Source: JBKHJA01 sp046538375
GTDB taxonomy: Bacteria; Acidobacteriota; Aminicenantia; Aminicenantales; Aminicenantaceae
Length of the DNA stretch: 21,250 nt
Assembly: GCA_046538375.1 (NCBI GenBank)
Contig: JBKHJA010000043.1
Coordinates: 1-21,250 of the forward strand
Direction of reading: 5' to 3'
A program made the position numbers and the translations under genes. The notes below the pieces were generated by a model. That model had not been told where the DNA came from. It saw only the letters and a program-made list of their open reading frames with translations, and searched no databases. Positions 1 through 7,135 of the stretch are shown here, in pieces (the first letter of the stretch is position 1; each line of letters opens with the position of its first letter).

Positions 1-21
1 ATTCATGACTGCATCTGGGAA

Positions 22-47
22 AACCTTCAATTTATGAATAATGCAGG
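22..47. repeat. 26-bp direct repeat, copy A
   Basis: This 26-bp sequence, containing TTATGAATAATGCAGG, is repeated exactly and in the same orientation at 2511-2536. The two copies bracket the S9 peptidase gene. Similarity just beyond the 3' edge (TAA after one mismatch) suggests a slightly longer ancestral repeat. It could be a trace of an insertion-sequence end or a small interspersed repeat; no transposase is present to decide this. Confidence 0.8.
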
Positions 48-166
48 TTAATAAAGATTTTTTTCCCGCCAATACTGATCTTCGGGCGTTCTATAAGTTC
101 AATTCCTACCGGTTGACCTACAGGTTTGATTTTATAAACTCCGAGAAGTGGAAAGTGTCTACAATT
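32..166 (-). pseudogene. possible 3' remnant of an unidentified gene
   Basis: On the minus strand 44 sense codons (positions 166 to 35) are followed by a TAA at 34-32. The peptide contains KPVGQPVGIELIERPK and ends FINLHYS. Its amino-acid make-up looks protein-like, but the frame begins directly after an in-frame stop with no start codon or ribosome binding site, so it would be a truncated end. I do not recognise the family. The stop codon lies inside the 26-bp repeat, which would fit an insertion or recombination edge. Chance cannot be excluded for an open frame this short. Confidence 0.25.
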
Positions 167-426
167 TTACCCTTTTGAACTACTTGATAGGAGGAGCTGT
201 ATTTCGGTTCTGAGGTGTTGACGGAATTCTTCTTCATTCTTGTTTGGTGAAATTCTCCTTCACCAAGGCTCATTCCAGGATTGCTGTAGAACCATCATTG
301 GCTATTATCATGGATGTGATAAGAAGTAGAATGAATATCTGAATGGCAAAAGATATCGAAATAAGATAAAATCCTTGATAAAATAGAGCTTCCAGAGTTG
401 GTTATGGGGAATAAAGAAATATCTCC
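167..426. other. intergenic region with one hairpin
   Basis: No convincing gene is seen here. A perfect 8-bp inverted repeat (TTGGTGAA at 244-251, TTCACCAA at 259-266, 7-nt loop) lies about 160 bp downstream of the S9 peptidase stop codon. It has no T-tract on the relevant strand, so it is at best a weak terminator or processing hairpin. Confidence 0.35.
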
Positions 427-2343
427 CTATTCCTTTTCCTGGATCTTCTCTTCCACTCTTCCACCCAGATGGTTGCCAAGAAATTTTTCCATGGCTCTGT
501 AAAAATCGAATCGATTCTCTTCGTTCCGAAATCCATGTCCTTCATTCTCTTTCACCATATAGGGCACATCAATCCCCCGTTTTTTTAGGGCTTCCACTAT
601 CTGATCCGATTCAGACTTTGGAACCCGGGGATCATTGGCTCCTTGAGCAATCAACAGAGGCGCCTTGATCTTATCCACATGAAAGAGAGGGGAGGCAGCT
701 CTGAGCATCTCTTTGTCCTTTTCAGGATCGCCGATCATCTCATACATCATATCAAGCAAAGGCTTCCAGTAAGGTGGAAATCCCTTCAGCCAGGTAAAGA
801 TGTTGGAAACACCCACATAGTCAACTCCGCAAGCATATAAATCTGGAGTGAAAGCCAGACCCGCCAGGGTGCAGTATCCACCATAAGAACCCCCATAGAT
901 ACCGATACGTTCTGGGTCGGCTATTTCCTGATCAATCAACCATTGAACACCATCTGTTATGTCATCCTGAATGGCCTGCCCCCACTGTTTAAAACCAGCC
1001 TCCCAGAATTTGCGGCCATATCCTGTGGAAGTCCTGAAATTCATCTGCAAAACGGCATAACTCCGGTTAGCAAGGAATTGAACTTCTGGGTTGAAACCCC
1101 ATGAATCTCTGTACCACGGACCTCCATGCGGATTCACAACTGCGGGCAGGTTTTTTGGCTTTACGCCGTTGGGGAGGGTGAGATATCCATGAATGGATAG
1201 CCCATCCCGGGAAGTGTAGGAAATGGGCTTCATCTCAGCCATTTCTTCTTCGTTTATCCAGGGACTGCGGTCTGCTAACTTCATGAATTCATTGGTATCG
1301 CGGTTGAAGTAATAATAAGAACCAAGCGACCTGTCACTGTAGGTTCTCACCAGGATTTTCCTCTCATCTCTGCTCCTGTTGTAAACAACAACTTCGTATC
1401 CAGGCAGGCGCTTTTCCAGGTCTTTTTGCAGCTGCTCCCTTTCCTGATCAAAGAAATGATAATGCCTTTTATCAGTGACATAGGCAACGCCTGTGATTTT
1501 CTTCCGTTTATCCGATCTTAACAGATTGGAGACATCCACCTCAGGATGTTCGTATATCAATCTGGATTGTTGTTTGGTTTTAACGTCATATTCATAGATG
1601 GCTGTTTTATCTCTGTCTATGTTGGAAGCAACATAAAGATTTTTATTATCATAGGTAAAGAACAATGGTCCAAGGGATTCTCTGAAGTCGGTGGTGAGCA
1701 GGACCTGGAAATCGTCCTTTTCCGAATCCCGGTACAGCAAACTGGTGTTAATCCCATCTGTGGCTACAGCCACCCTCAAATTCCCATCATGGTCGGTCAC
1801 CCAGCCCATTATGTTTCCTGGATTTTGAGCAATCATTTCCATCTCCCCTGTATTTATGTTTATGCGGTAAACATCGAAAATACGAGGGTTGCGCTTGTTC
1901 ATGCTGATCAACATGTGTTCTTCATCATCCTTAAGGTCATCCACCAGCCGAACCTGGACTTTTTCAAAGGGAGTGAGTTCTTTTTCATCAGAGCCGTCAA
2001 TGTTGACTCCGTACAGCTTCCAGTTTTCATCCCCGGCTTTGTCCTGCACATAAGCAATGCGGGAATTGTTTGCCCAAAAATAGCCAATAATATCTCTTTC
2101 TGTTGAGCTGGTGATACGGGTGGCTTTTTCTTCTCCCACTTTTTGCACATGAATGTTCAATCGAGTTTCCCAGGGCTTTAATAAAGCAACATGTTCTCCA
2201 TCAGGAGAAAGCGTAAATGAGGCCTTTTCAGGATTCCGGAAAAAATCTTCCATGGGGATAAGGCGGGGCATTTCCTCCTGGGGAGCGCATCCTAAAATAA
2301 AAATGAATAAGGCTGCCAGTAACGAAATAATTCGCATGCGCAT
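427..2343 (-). CDS. S9 family peptidase (prolyl oligopeptidase-like), lipoprotein
   Basis: Serine peptidase of the prolyl-oligopeptidase/acylaminoacyl-peptidase type, which cleaves short peptides. It is 638 aa from the chosen start, where an AAGGAGGT ribosome binding site lies 5 nt before the ATG at 2343; an upstream in-frame ATG at 2382 lacks such a site. The N-terminus (MRMRIISLLAALFIFILGC) is a lipoprotein signal with a lipobox ending at Cys19, so the enzyme is probably membrane-anchored outside the cytoplasm. Residues about 35-350 show repeated TD.DG/DG-type motifs typical of the beta-propeller that gates these enzymes. Residues about 375-625 form the alpha/beta-hydrolase domain, with GGSYGG (Ser486), GANDPRVP (Asp571) and EGHGF (His603) as the likely triad, and an HGGP oxyanion segment at about 406-409. 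Length and triad order are normal for the family. It is transcribed alone and bracketed by 26-bp direct repeats. Confidence 0.93.
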   Translation of the reverse strand: MRMRIISLLAALFIFILGCAPQEEMPRLIPMEDFFRNPEKASFTLSPDGEHVALLKPWETRLNIHVQKVGEEKATRITSSTERDIIGYFWANNSRIAYVQDKAGDENWKLYGVNIDGSDEKELTPFEKVQVRLVDDLKDDEEHMLISMNKRNPRIFDVYRININTGEMEMIAQNPGNIMGWVTDHDGNLRVAVATDGINTSLLYRDSEKDDFQVLLTTDFRESLGPLFFTYDNKNLYVASNIDRDKTAIYEYDVKTKQQSRLIYEHPEVDVSNLLRSDKRKKITGVAYVTDKRHYHFFDQEREQLQKDLEKRLPGYEVVVYNRSRDERKILVRTYSDRSLGSYYYFNRDTNEFMKLADRSPWINEEEMAEMKPISYTSRDGLSIHGYLTLPNGVKPKNLPAVVNPHGGPWYRDSWGFNPEVQFLANRSYAVLQMNFRTSTGYGRKFWEAGFKQWGQAIQDDITDGVQWLIDQEIADPERIGIYGGSYGGYCTLAGLAFTPDLYACGVDYVGVSNIFTWLKGFPPYWKPLLDMMYEMIGDPEKDKEMLRAASPLFHVDKIKAPLLIAQGANDPRVPKSESDQIVEALKKRGIDVPYMVKENEGHGFRNEENRFDFYRAMEKFLGNHLGGRVEEKIQEKE

Positions 2344-2395
2344 TTTTACCTCCTTGGATATTTGTCTATTTCTAATTACCAAATAATACTACGGG

Positions 2396-2424
2396 ATCTT
2401 ACTATAAAGGTTCATTTTTAACAA
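2396..2424 (-). promoter_or_regulatory. candidate sigma70-type promoter for the S9 peptidase
   Basis: On the minus strand TTGTTA (2424-2419) and TAAGAT (2401-2396) are separated by 17 bp and lie about 55 bp upstream of the start codon at 2343. Each box matches the consensus only partly, so this is a pattern-based candidate. Confidence 0.35.
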
Positions 2425-2510
2425 TGACTTTCCTCATGAACAAGCCTATGCGATCTCATAGACATCCGACATAATGATGAAATACGGAAAAAACTGATCA
2501 GATAATAAAT

Positions 2511-2536
2511 AACCTTCAATTTATGAATAATGCAGG
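2511..2536. repeat. 26-bp direct repeat, copy B
   Basis: Exact second copy of the 26-bp sequence at 22-47, in the same orientation. It lies between the S9 peptidase and the racemase gene, about 170 bp upstream of the former and 65 bp downstream of the latter's stop codon. The spacing of about 2.49 kb means recombination between copies would remove the whole peptidase gene. Confidence 0.8.
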
Positions 2537-2600
2537 CTAAATTTAAAGCAAAAAATATGCCAATATAAAAAAAGAAAAGAAGGGAAAATAGGCTCGCTTT

Positions 2601-3815
2601 CTAATTTATGATTCTGGGCAGAAGAGGATTCAGGCCCATTAAAATTTTATAAACCGAAACATCCGTCCAGGCCGCCACTTCAACAGCTGTGATTCCTTCC
2701 TTTCCTTGTCTGCCTATGAGGACCACTTCATCCCCGGCCTCAATCTGTGATTGAGGACTCAAAAGAACTTCCATGTGGTTGGCCGTTATGCTGGCGATTA
2801 TGGGAAATCGTTTTCCTTTGATCAACACAGATCCCTTGCCGGAGGCCTTATGAGGGTAGCCATCCGAGTATCCGATAGGAATGACAGCGATTTTTTCCCT
2901 TTTTTTGGCCGTGTAGGCTCTGTGATAGGACACTGAATCTCCGGGGCGGAGTGTTTTGACTGCAGCAACTCTGCTTTTTAGCTGGAGCACTGGCCTGAGG
3001 GTAAGGCTGTCTTCTTCCTGTGTTCTGTGTGAAGGGTAATAGCCGTACAGGACTATCCCGGGCCGTACCATATCAAGATAAGAGGGGGGCAGTGTCAATA
3101 AAGCTCCGCTGCTGGCGGCGTGTTTCAAGCCTAAAGAAATACCTTTTTTCTTGGCCTCTTGACAGAGAGTTAAAAGGCGATCGAGCTGTATGCGGTCGAA
3201 TTCTAAATCTTCGGTAAAGGTTGTGGAGATTCCGATTATCTGAAGCCATTTAAGAGAGGCTGTGCTTTCTATGAAAGGCAATGCCTTATGGTAGGGAATT
3301 CCCATTCTTCCCAAGCCGGTGTCGATGTGAATATGGATTTTTGTTTTCTTGCCCAGATTTTGAGACTCCCGGTTTAGTCTTTGTGCTTCCTCTGTAAAGA
3401 CGGATTGAGAGATATCATATTCAACAAGCACCTTGGCATCTTTTGCGCTTAAGGGCCCGAAATTGTGAGTAGGACATCTCACGCCCGCCTCTCTCAGCCG
3501 CACGGCCTCCTGAAGTTTACAGACCATGAGGCTGTTTATTTTCTCTTTCTCTAAATATCGGGCGACTTCAACCAATCCATGGCCGTATCCGTTGGCCTTG
3601 ATAACGGCCATTACAGGCACTTTTGCCCTCCTTCTCACCTTATCCAGGTTCCGCCCCATATTTTTAAGGTTCAGTTCGATCCAGGGATCACAGCTGGAGC
3701 TCATAGACAAATGGCTCGGCTGGGGATGAGGTTCTGGTTTGGATTTTTTTAAAGCAAAGAAAGGAATGGAACTCCATCCCGTTAAGGCTAGAAAATTTCT
3801 TCTTGTCAGTTTCAT
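2601..3815 (-). CDS. alr: alanine racemase family protein with Tat-like signal
   Basis: PLP-dependent racemase of the Alr fold, expected to interconvert L- and D-alanine or related amino acids. It is 404 aa from the ATG at 3815, which has GGAAGG 5 nt upstream; an in-frame ATG at 3836 is less well supported. The first 30 residues carry TRRNFLALTG followed by a hydrophobic stretch, resembling a twin-arginine export signal; most Alr enzymes lack any leader. Lys73 in VIKANGYGHG should bind PLP and Tyr297 in GDSVSYHRAY is the likely second catalytic base. DTGLGRMG and the end motif IGRQG..ITAVEVA are also typical. Some usual positions differ: the GRICMD-type motif is replaced by ASITANHM, and the usual HxANSAA is HAASSGA. 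These changes could mean altered substrate range or reduced activity. A broad-spectrum periplasmic racemase is the main alternative. Confidence 0.88.
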   Translation of the reverse strand: MKLTRRNFLALTGWSSIPFFALKKSKPEPHPQPSHLSMSSSCDPWIELNLKNMGRNLDKVRRRAKVPVMAVIKANGYGHGLVEVARYLEKEKINSLMVCKLQEAVRLREAGVRCPTHNFGPLSAKDAKVLVEYDISQSVFTEEAQRLNRESQNLGKKTKIHIHIDTGLGRMGIPYHKALPFIESTASLKWLQIIGISTTFTEDLEFDRIQLDRLLTLCQEAKKKGISLGLKHAASSGALLTLPPSYLDMVRPGIVLYGYYPSHRTQEEDSLTLRPVLQLKSRVAAVKTLRPGDSVSYHRAYTAKKREKIAVIPIGYSDGYPHKASGKGSVLIKGKRFPIIASITANHMEVLLSPQSQIEAGDEVVLIGRQGKEGITAVEVAAWTDVSVYKILMGLNPLLPRIIN

Positions 3816-3922
3816 TTTAACCTTCCTTTTTTCCATGCTTATCCGGACGCGGAAATAAGATGTTTACGTAAATAATTGTCTACTAGATAGAGAATATTTT
3901 CTAGAGCAGTATTATCAATTCT
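3796..3922. repeat. diverged duplication, copy A: alr 5' end and divergent upstream region
   Basis: This segment (first alr codons, its ribosome binding site and about 100 bp upstream) is clearly similar to 6815-6958. Shared blocks include ATAATTGTCTACTA and GAGAATATTTTCTAGA. Copy A lacks a 10-bp tandem repeat found in copy B. The similarity stops at 3922, exactly where a serine hydrolase tail remnant begins. Confidence 0.85.
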
Positions 3923-3994
3923 GTTCAGCCTGAGTGGAGGGATACTGCTGTCATTCCATGGAAAGGGAAGTTAGCTGAGCTGGGACTTCCGCCG
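3923..3994 (+). pseudogene. 24-codon remnant of a serine hydrolase C-terminal region
   Basis: Read on the plus strand this stretch encodes VQPEWRDTAVIPWKGKLAEL followed by GLPP. It matches AQPWWGETVFIPWKGKLAEL plus GLPS in the intact hydrolase at 7136-8584, with 17 of 24 residues identical. There is no start codon and no further homology on either side. Its 3' part overlaps the last codons and stop of the antisense helicase gene, sharing GAGCTGGGA (3977-3985). It is best explained as the leftover of a second hydrolase gene after two deletions. Confidence 0.85.
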
Positions 3995-5188
3995 TTTATT
4001 TCTTGAACTGTTGTTTCGGGATCTTTTTTTGAACCTGAAATCCTCGCTTTGGTCAGTGGCGAAAAGATCAATGTCTGCGGTCTGCACCGGAATATTCATT
4101 CCGATATAAGATTCGATGGCCTCCAGATGGTTAAGCGCGCCTTCGCTGGCCAGCGATATGGCCTTTCCAGAATTCCCGGCACGAGCTGTGCGCCCTATTC
4201 GATGGACATAATTTTCACAGCCCTGGGGAAGATCATAGTTAATAACCATATCCAGGCCATCAATATGAAGCCCTCTGGCAGCAACATCAGTGGCCACCAG
4301 GAAAGCAAATTTGCCAGATTTGAAATCGTTGATGATGTTCAGTCTTTTATGCTGGGGAAGGTCTCCAGTCAGGTGTTTGCTTCGGAATCCGTTGATCTGC
4401 AGCTTCTTAGCCAGACGGAATGCCGTATGTCGCATATTCGTAAAGATCAGGACGTTCTGAGGCATAAGAGTCCTTAGGAGGCCCAGCATGAGGTTTAACT
4501 TGATATGGCTTTTCACATGGTAGAGTTCCTGAAAAATCGTATCCACTGTCAGCTGGTCTGGAGTGACTTCGATGGACACTGGATGGTTCATGTGTTGGGC
4601 GGCGATTCTCCTGGAGATGCGGTTTAAAGTCGCGCTGAAAAGCATGTTGTGCCGGGCCTTTCGGGGGGGCATCTTCCGGAGAATCTTTATGATGTCCGGA
4701 AGAAATCCCATGTCAAAAAGACGATCAGCTTCGTCTATGACCAGGATTCCAATGTCTTTTAGCTTCAAGTGGCCTTTTTCGGCTAAATCCAGTAATCTTC
4801 CTGGTGTCCCGATGACGATGTCCAGGCCTTTTTTCAATGAAGCCAACTGGCCGGCGTAGCCCACGCCGCCGTAAAGGCTGCCCACGGCGAATCCCAGATT
4901 GCGGTTCAGCAGCAGGGCTTCTTTTTCAATCTGAACAGCCAGTTCCCTGGTGGGCACGATGATCAGCGCCTTTTTTCGTCCGGAAGTATTCTTACTCAGC
5001 AGGCGCTCGAACAGCGTGATCAAGAAGGCGGCAGTTTTGCCGGTTCCGGTTTGGGATTGAACGGCCACGTCCTTACCTTCCAATGTTTCAGCCAGGGTTT
5101 TTTCCTGGACGGCTGTCATTTCTGTATAACCTCTCTCCGCTATCGAACGAAGGAGAGAGGATTCAAGATTCAATTGGTTAAAGTTCAT
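3971..5188 (-). CDS. DEAD-box RNA helicase, RhlE-like (copy 1)
   Basis: ATP-dependent RNA helicase that would remodel RNA duplexes in ribosome assembly, mRNA decay or cold adaptation; cytoplasmic. The 405-aa protein has the full motif set: Q motif near residues 20-28, SQTGTGKT (45-52), PTREL (79-83), TPGR (128-131), DEAD (152-155), SAT (185-187), IFTN (248-251), ATDVAARG (299-306) and HRIGRTARAG (329-338). A short basic tail (about 385-404) likely aids RNA binding. The first 310 residues are identical to copy 2 at 8692-9906; nine substitutions lie in the last 95 residues. Its final codon (Ser) and stop come from antisense serine hydrolase sequence, so it ends QLS rather than QL. The start ATG has a modest AAAGG ribosome binding site and a leader of about 108 nt. 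Confidence 0.95.
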   Translation of the reverse strand: MNFNQLNLESSLLRSIAERGYTEMTAVQEKTLAETLEGKDVAVQSQTGTGKTAAFLITLFERLLSKNTSGRKKALIIVPTRELAVQIEKEALLLNRNLGFAVGSLYGGVGYAGQLASLKKGLDIVIGTPGRLLDLAEKGHLKLKDIGILVIDEADRLFDMGFLPDIIKILRKMPPRKARHNMLFSATLNRISRRIAAQHMNHPVSIEVTPDQLTVDTIFQELYHVKSHIKLNLMLGLLRTLMPQNVLIFTNMRHTAFRLAKKLQINGFRSKHLTGDLPQHKRLNIINDFKSGKFAFLVATDVAARGLHIDGLDMVINYDLPQGCENYVHRIGRTARAGNSGKAISLASEGALNHLEAIESYIGMNIPVQTADIDLFATDQSEDFRFKKRSRNNSSRNKRRKSQLS

Positions 5189-5331
5189 TTCTCAACCTTT
5201 TTCTTGTTTAAAACATGAGGGGATGAATGTCAGAGGAAATTATCGTTCGGAAGGGAAAAACAATTTGCCTTGACTGTTTTCCAACCAGATGTTGAAGGTA
5301 AAATTATACCTTATATCCTGATATAAAACAA
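3977..5331. repeat. helicase-containing duplication, left copy
   Basis: This block aligns with 8695-10048 at an offset of 4,718 bp. The gene 3' part (3977-4277) differs at about 8-10% of positions. The stretch 4278-5293, covering most of the helicase and its leader, is identical base for base to 8996-10011. The last part (5294-5331) is diverged again but keeps the promoter boxes. Confidence 0.93.
5303..5331 (-). promoter_or_regulatory. sigma70-type promoter of helicase copy 1
   Basis: On the minus strand TTGTTT (5331-5326) and a perfect TATAAT (5308-5303) are separated by 17 bp. The same arrangement is kept at helicase copy 2 although the bases immediately downstream of the -10 box have changed, which supports function. 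Transcription would start near 5296, giving a leader of about 108 nt before the ATG at 5188. Confidence 0.75.
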
Positions 5332-5509
5332 CTAGACTTTGTCCAGAAATAGGAATCCCCAGGAAAGGACATCATCGATAAGCTCAAGATAGAAGGCAAA
5401 AACAGAAAGGAAAAGAAGATTCATACACTCCAAAATGTTGTATTGCAAGACCTGATTCCCGGTGGTATAGTTGTACTCAAGTTTCGAAATGTAAAAGGAG
5501 GAATAAACA
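5332..5509. other. intergenic region upstream of the lipoprotein gene
   Basis: Apart from the helicase promoter at its left edge and the ribosome binding site of the next gene, no gene is supported. One plus-strand frame stays open from about 5350 through the lipoprotein start to about 5610 but has no start codon and no recognisable motif, so it is not called. Confidence 0.3.
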
Positions 5510-6199
5510 TTGAAGAAATCCAAAAGTATTATCTTAACGGGTCAAATTGTGATTATGATATTTATCATAAGTCTAATCACGATAAGCTGTTCAAAATCCT
5601 CCGAAGATAAAACTGAAGCAACACAACCGGAAATCTCAAATCCTGAAACAGCACCAACAGAAAATCTGCAAAATGAAACATTTGAAATCGAGCTCCCCAA
5701 CTCTGAAGACACTCTGACAGTCAATGCAAGAATTCCTGCCACTTGGATACGAAATCCCGATTTTGGAACGGTTGTATTTCAGCCAAAAGACTACGAAGAC
5801 TATTTCTATCCACCTTTTATCCAATTCACAATTTCCTGTGCAGGTTCATGTGATCCAGAGGCGATTCCTGGAAATATCGAAAAAAGGATCAAGGGGATTA
5901 TAGATACACTAACCCGCCCGAACATCAATACCGGCGACCCCGAGTTGGATGCCATCCGTGCAAACGTGGATATTTTAACCGAAGAGAAATTCAGCGAGAA
6001 TGACTGGATTTTCGCTGCTGTTGTCACTTATCCCGAGAATCTATCCTCGGTTCAGTATGTGCCAAAAGTGGCTGTACATGCCTTTCGTCATCATCCTGGA
6101 GACGCATTTTTTGTAGAGACAAATGCGCGGGCCCATCTCGACCAGAAGGATGAAATGCTCAAGATTTTAATGGCGGCATGCAAAGAAACCAATTACTGA
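5510..6199 (+). CDS. hypothetical lipoprotein
   Basis: The 229-aa protein starts with TTG at 5510, supported by AAAGGAGG 8 nt upstream; there is no nearby in-frame ATG with a comparable site. Residues 1-27 form a lipoprotein signal: KKSK, a long hydrophobic run (about 7-24) and a lipobox ending at Cys27. Next comes a Ser/Glu/Thr/Pro-rich low-complexity linker (about 28-58), then a compact domain (about 58-229) with a cysteine pair (ISCAGSC, Cys110 and Cys114). I recognise no family. The linker plus single globular domain suggests a surface or periplasmic-face anchored protein. It sits between the two copies of the duplicated block and has no operon partner; the nearest gene downstream is on the other strand. 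Confidence 0.75.
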   Translation: MKKSKSIILTGQIVIMIFIISLITISCSKSSEDKTEATQPEISNPETAPTENLQNETFEIELPNSEDTLTVNARIPATWIRNPDFGTVVFQPKDYEDYFYPPFIQFTISCAGSCDPEAIPGNIEKRIKGIIDTLTRPNINTGDPELDAIRANVDILTEEKFSENDWIFAAVVTYPENLSSVQYVPKVAVHAFRHHPGDAFFVETNARAHLDQKDEMLKILMAACKETNY

Positions 6200-6389
6200 T
6201 TCTTTAAAATGTTCACAAGAACGGAGAGAGAGGTCAATAATCTCTTTCAAAGAAGACCATAAAGGTATCCACAAGATTATCGCTTACCTCAAACTAAACT
6301 TCATGGCAGAACAGCCTCCCCCTTTGCACAAATTTAGATCCGTGTTTTAGGGGATAAGATTAATTTTTTAGAAAATAAATACTACAGAA

Positions 6390-6614
6390 TTAAGTAACAA
6401 CTACAGTCTTTTTCCCAATTTTGGGAAACATAAAGATCACAACGTAAAGTGCTGCCACTCCTACCAGAATATAGATTATCCTTGAAATGATAGAAAATGT
6501 TCCAAATATGGCACCCACTAAATTGAATTCGAAGATCCCCCAGAGCAGCCAGTTTAAACCCCCAATCACAATAAGGATCATGCAGATCCAGTCCAAGATA
6601 TTGAGTTTAGCCAT
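6390..6614 (-). CDS. DUF378 family small membrane protein
   Basis: A 74-aa integral membrane protein. It resembles the DUF378 family: LDWICMILIVIGGLNWLLWG at residues 7-26, an F..NLVGAIFG segment, and SRIIYILVGVAALY at 44-57. Two transmembrane helices are expected (about 7-26 and 44-64), with a short basic end (PKIGKKT). The family has no established biochemical function. The start is well supported by AAGGAGG 5 nt before the ATG at 6614. It is transcribed alone, with the lipoprotein gene converging from the left, about 190 bp away. Confidence 0.85.
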   Translation of the reverse strand: MAKLNILDWICMILIVIGGLNWLLWGIFEFNLVGAIFGTFSIISRIIYILVGVAALYVVIFMFPKIGKKTVVVT

Positions 6615-6814
6615 TTCTCCCTCCTTAAAAATTTATTAAATAAATGAAATGAGCTTACAAATATTTCCTCTTTGGGCTTGGTGCAAATCCTTTCTAATTT
6701 TCAATAATTCCATCTGCTGACGTTTTGAAATGAGAGTATCACATACAAAAAAGATAAAGTCAATGATCATTTCTCCTCAGAGGAGTTTAGATAAAATATT
6801 AATTCTCATTCCTT

Positions 6815-6958
6815 TTTCTTCTTGTCTGTTTCATTTTGACCTTCCTTTTTCCATGCTCATCCAGTCACGGAAATATGATGTTTACGCAAATAATTGTCTA
6901 CTATACAGATATATACAGATATATAGAGAATATTTTCTAGATTAGCATTATCAATCCT
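6815..6958. repeat. diverged duplication, copy B: relic of alr 5' end and its divergent upstream region
   Basis: Matches 3796-3922. On the minus strand it keeps the ribosome binding site (GGAAGGTCAAA) and six codons reading MKQTRR (6834-6817), equivalent to MKLTRR of the intact racemase; similarity then ends, so the rest of that gene is lost. It contains two exact tandem copies of ACAGATATAT (6905-6914, 6915-6924) absent from copy A. Confidence 0.85.
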
Positions 6959-6993
6959 ATATTTTTGTGTAATTTATGTCTATTTTGGTGTAA

Positions 6994-6999
6994 TATAAT
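6994..6999 (+). promoter_or_regulatory. candidate -10 box of the serine hydrolase
   Basis: A perfect TATAAT lies about 137 bp upstream of the ATG at 7136. No good -35 hexamer is found at 16-18 bp, so this is only a candidate. Confidence 0.3.
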
Positions 7000-7022
7000 G
7001 TGCTGATAAAGCGATTTTCGTT

Positions 7023-7071
7023 TCATTTTGGGCCTTAAACCTTAATCTCATCCCCAAAATGACAGGTTTAA
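7023..7071 (+). promoter_or_regulatory. overlapping inverted repeats in the hydrolase leader
   Basis: TCATTTTGGG (7023-7032) is perfectly complementary to CCCAAAATGA (7053-7062). TTAAACCT (7035-7042), in the loop of that hairpin, is perfectly complementary to AGGTTTAA (7064-7071). The two pairings interleave, so as RNA they would compete or form a pseudoknot-like fold. They lie 65-113 nt before the start codon. Confidence 0.45.
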
Positions 7072-7135
7072 ACGTTATTTCTGATTGGTGAGGATGGCGA
7101 TAGATTCCACAAAGATATTCAAGCCGGAGGGGATT

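Larger units (their letters stand above)
6615..7135. other. 521-bp gene-free region: racemase remnant and hydrolase leader
   Basis: No complete gene is present. It contains upstream sequence of the DUF378 gene (6615-about 6740), the diverged duplication carrying the racemase remnant (6815-6958), a TATAAT box at 6994-6999 and the structured leader of the serine hydrolase (7023-7071). Confidence 0.7.

Noticed and set aside
5332..5523. 63-codon minus-strand open frame in the lipoprotein leader
   Set aside because: Overlaps the lipoprotein start region, lacks a ribosome binding site and looks like chance.
5350..5611. Plus-strand open frame of over 80 codons running through the lipoprotein start
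   Set aside because: No start codon and no motif; the lipoprotein frame has a strong ribosome binding site and signal peptide.
6730..6945. 71-codon plus-strand open frame
   Set aside because: It crosses the duplicated alr upstream relic and tandem repeat and has no ribosome binding site or protein-like pattern.
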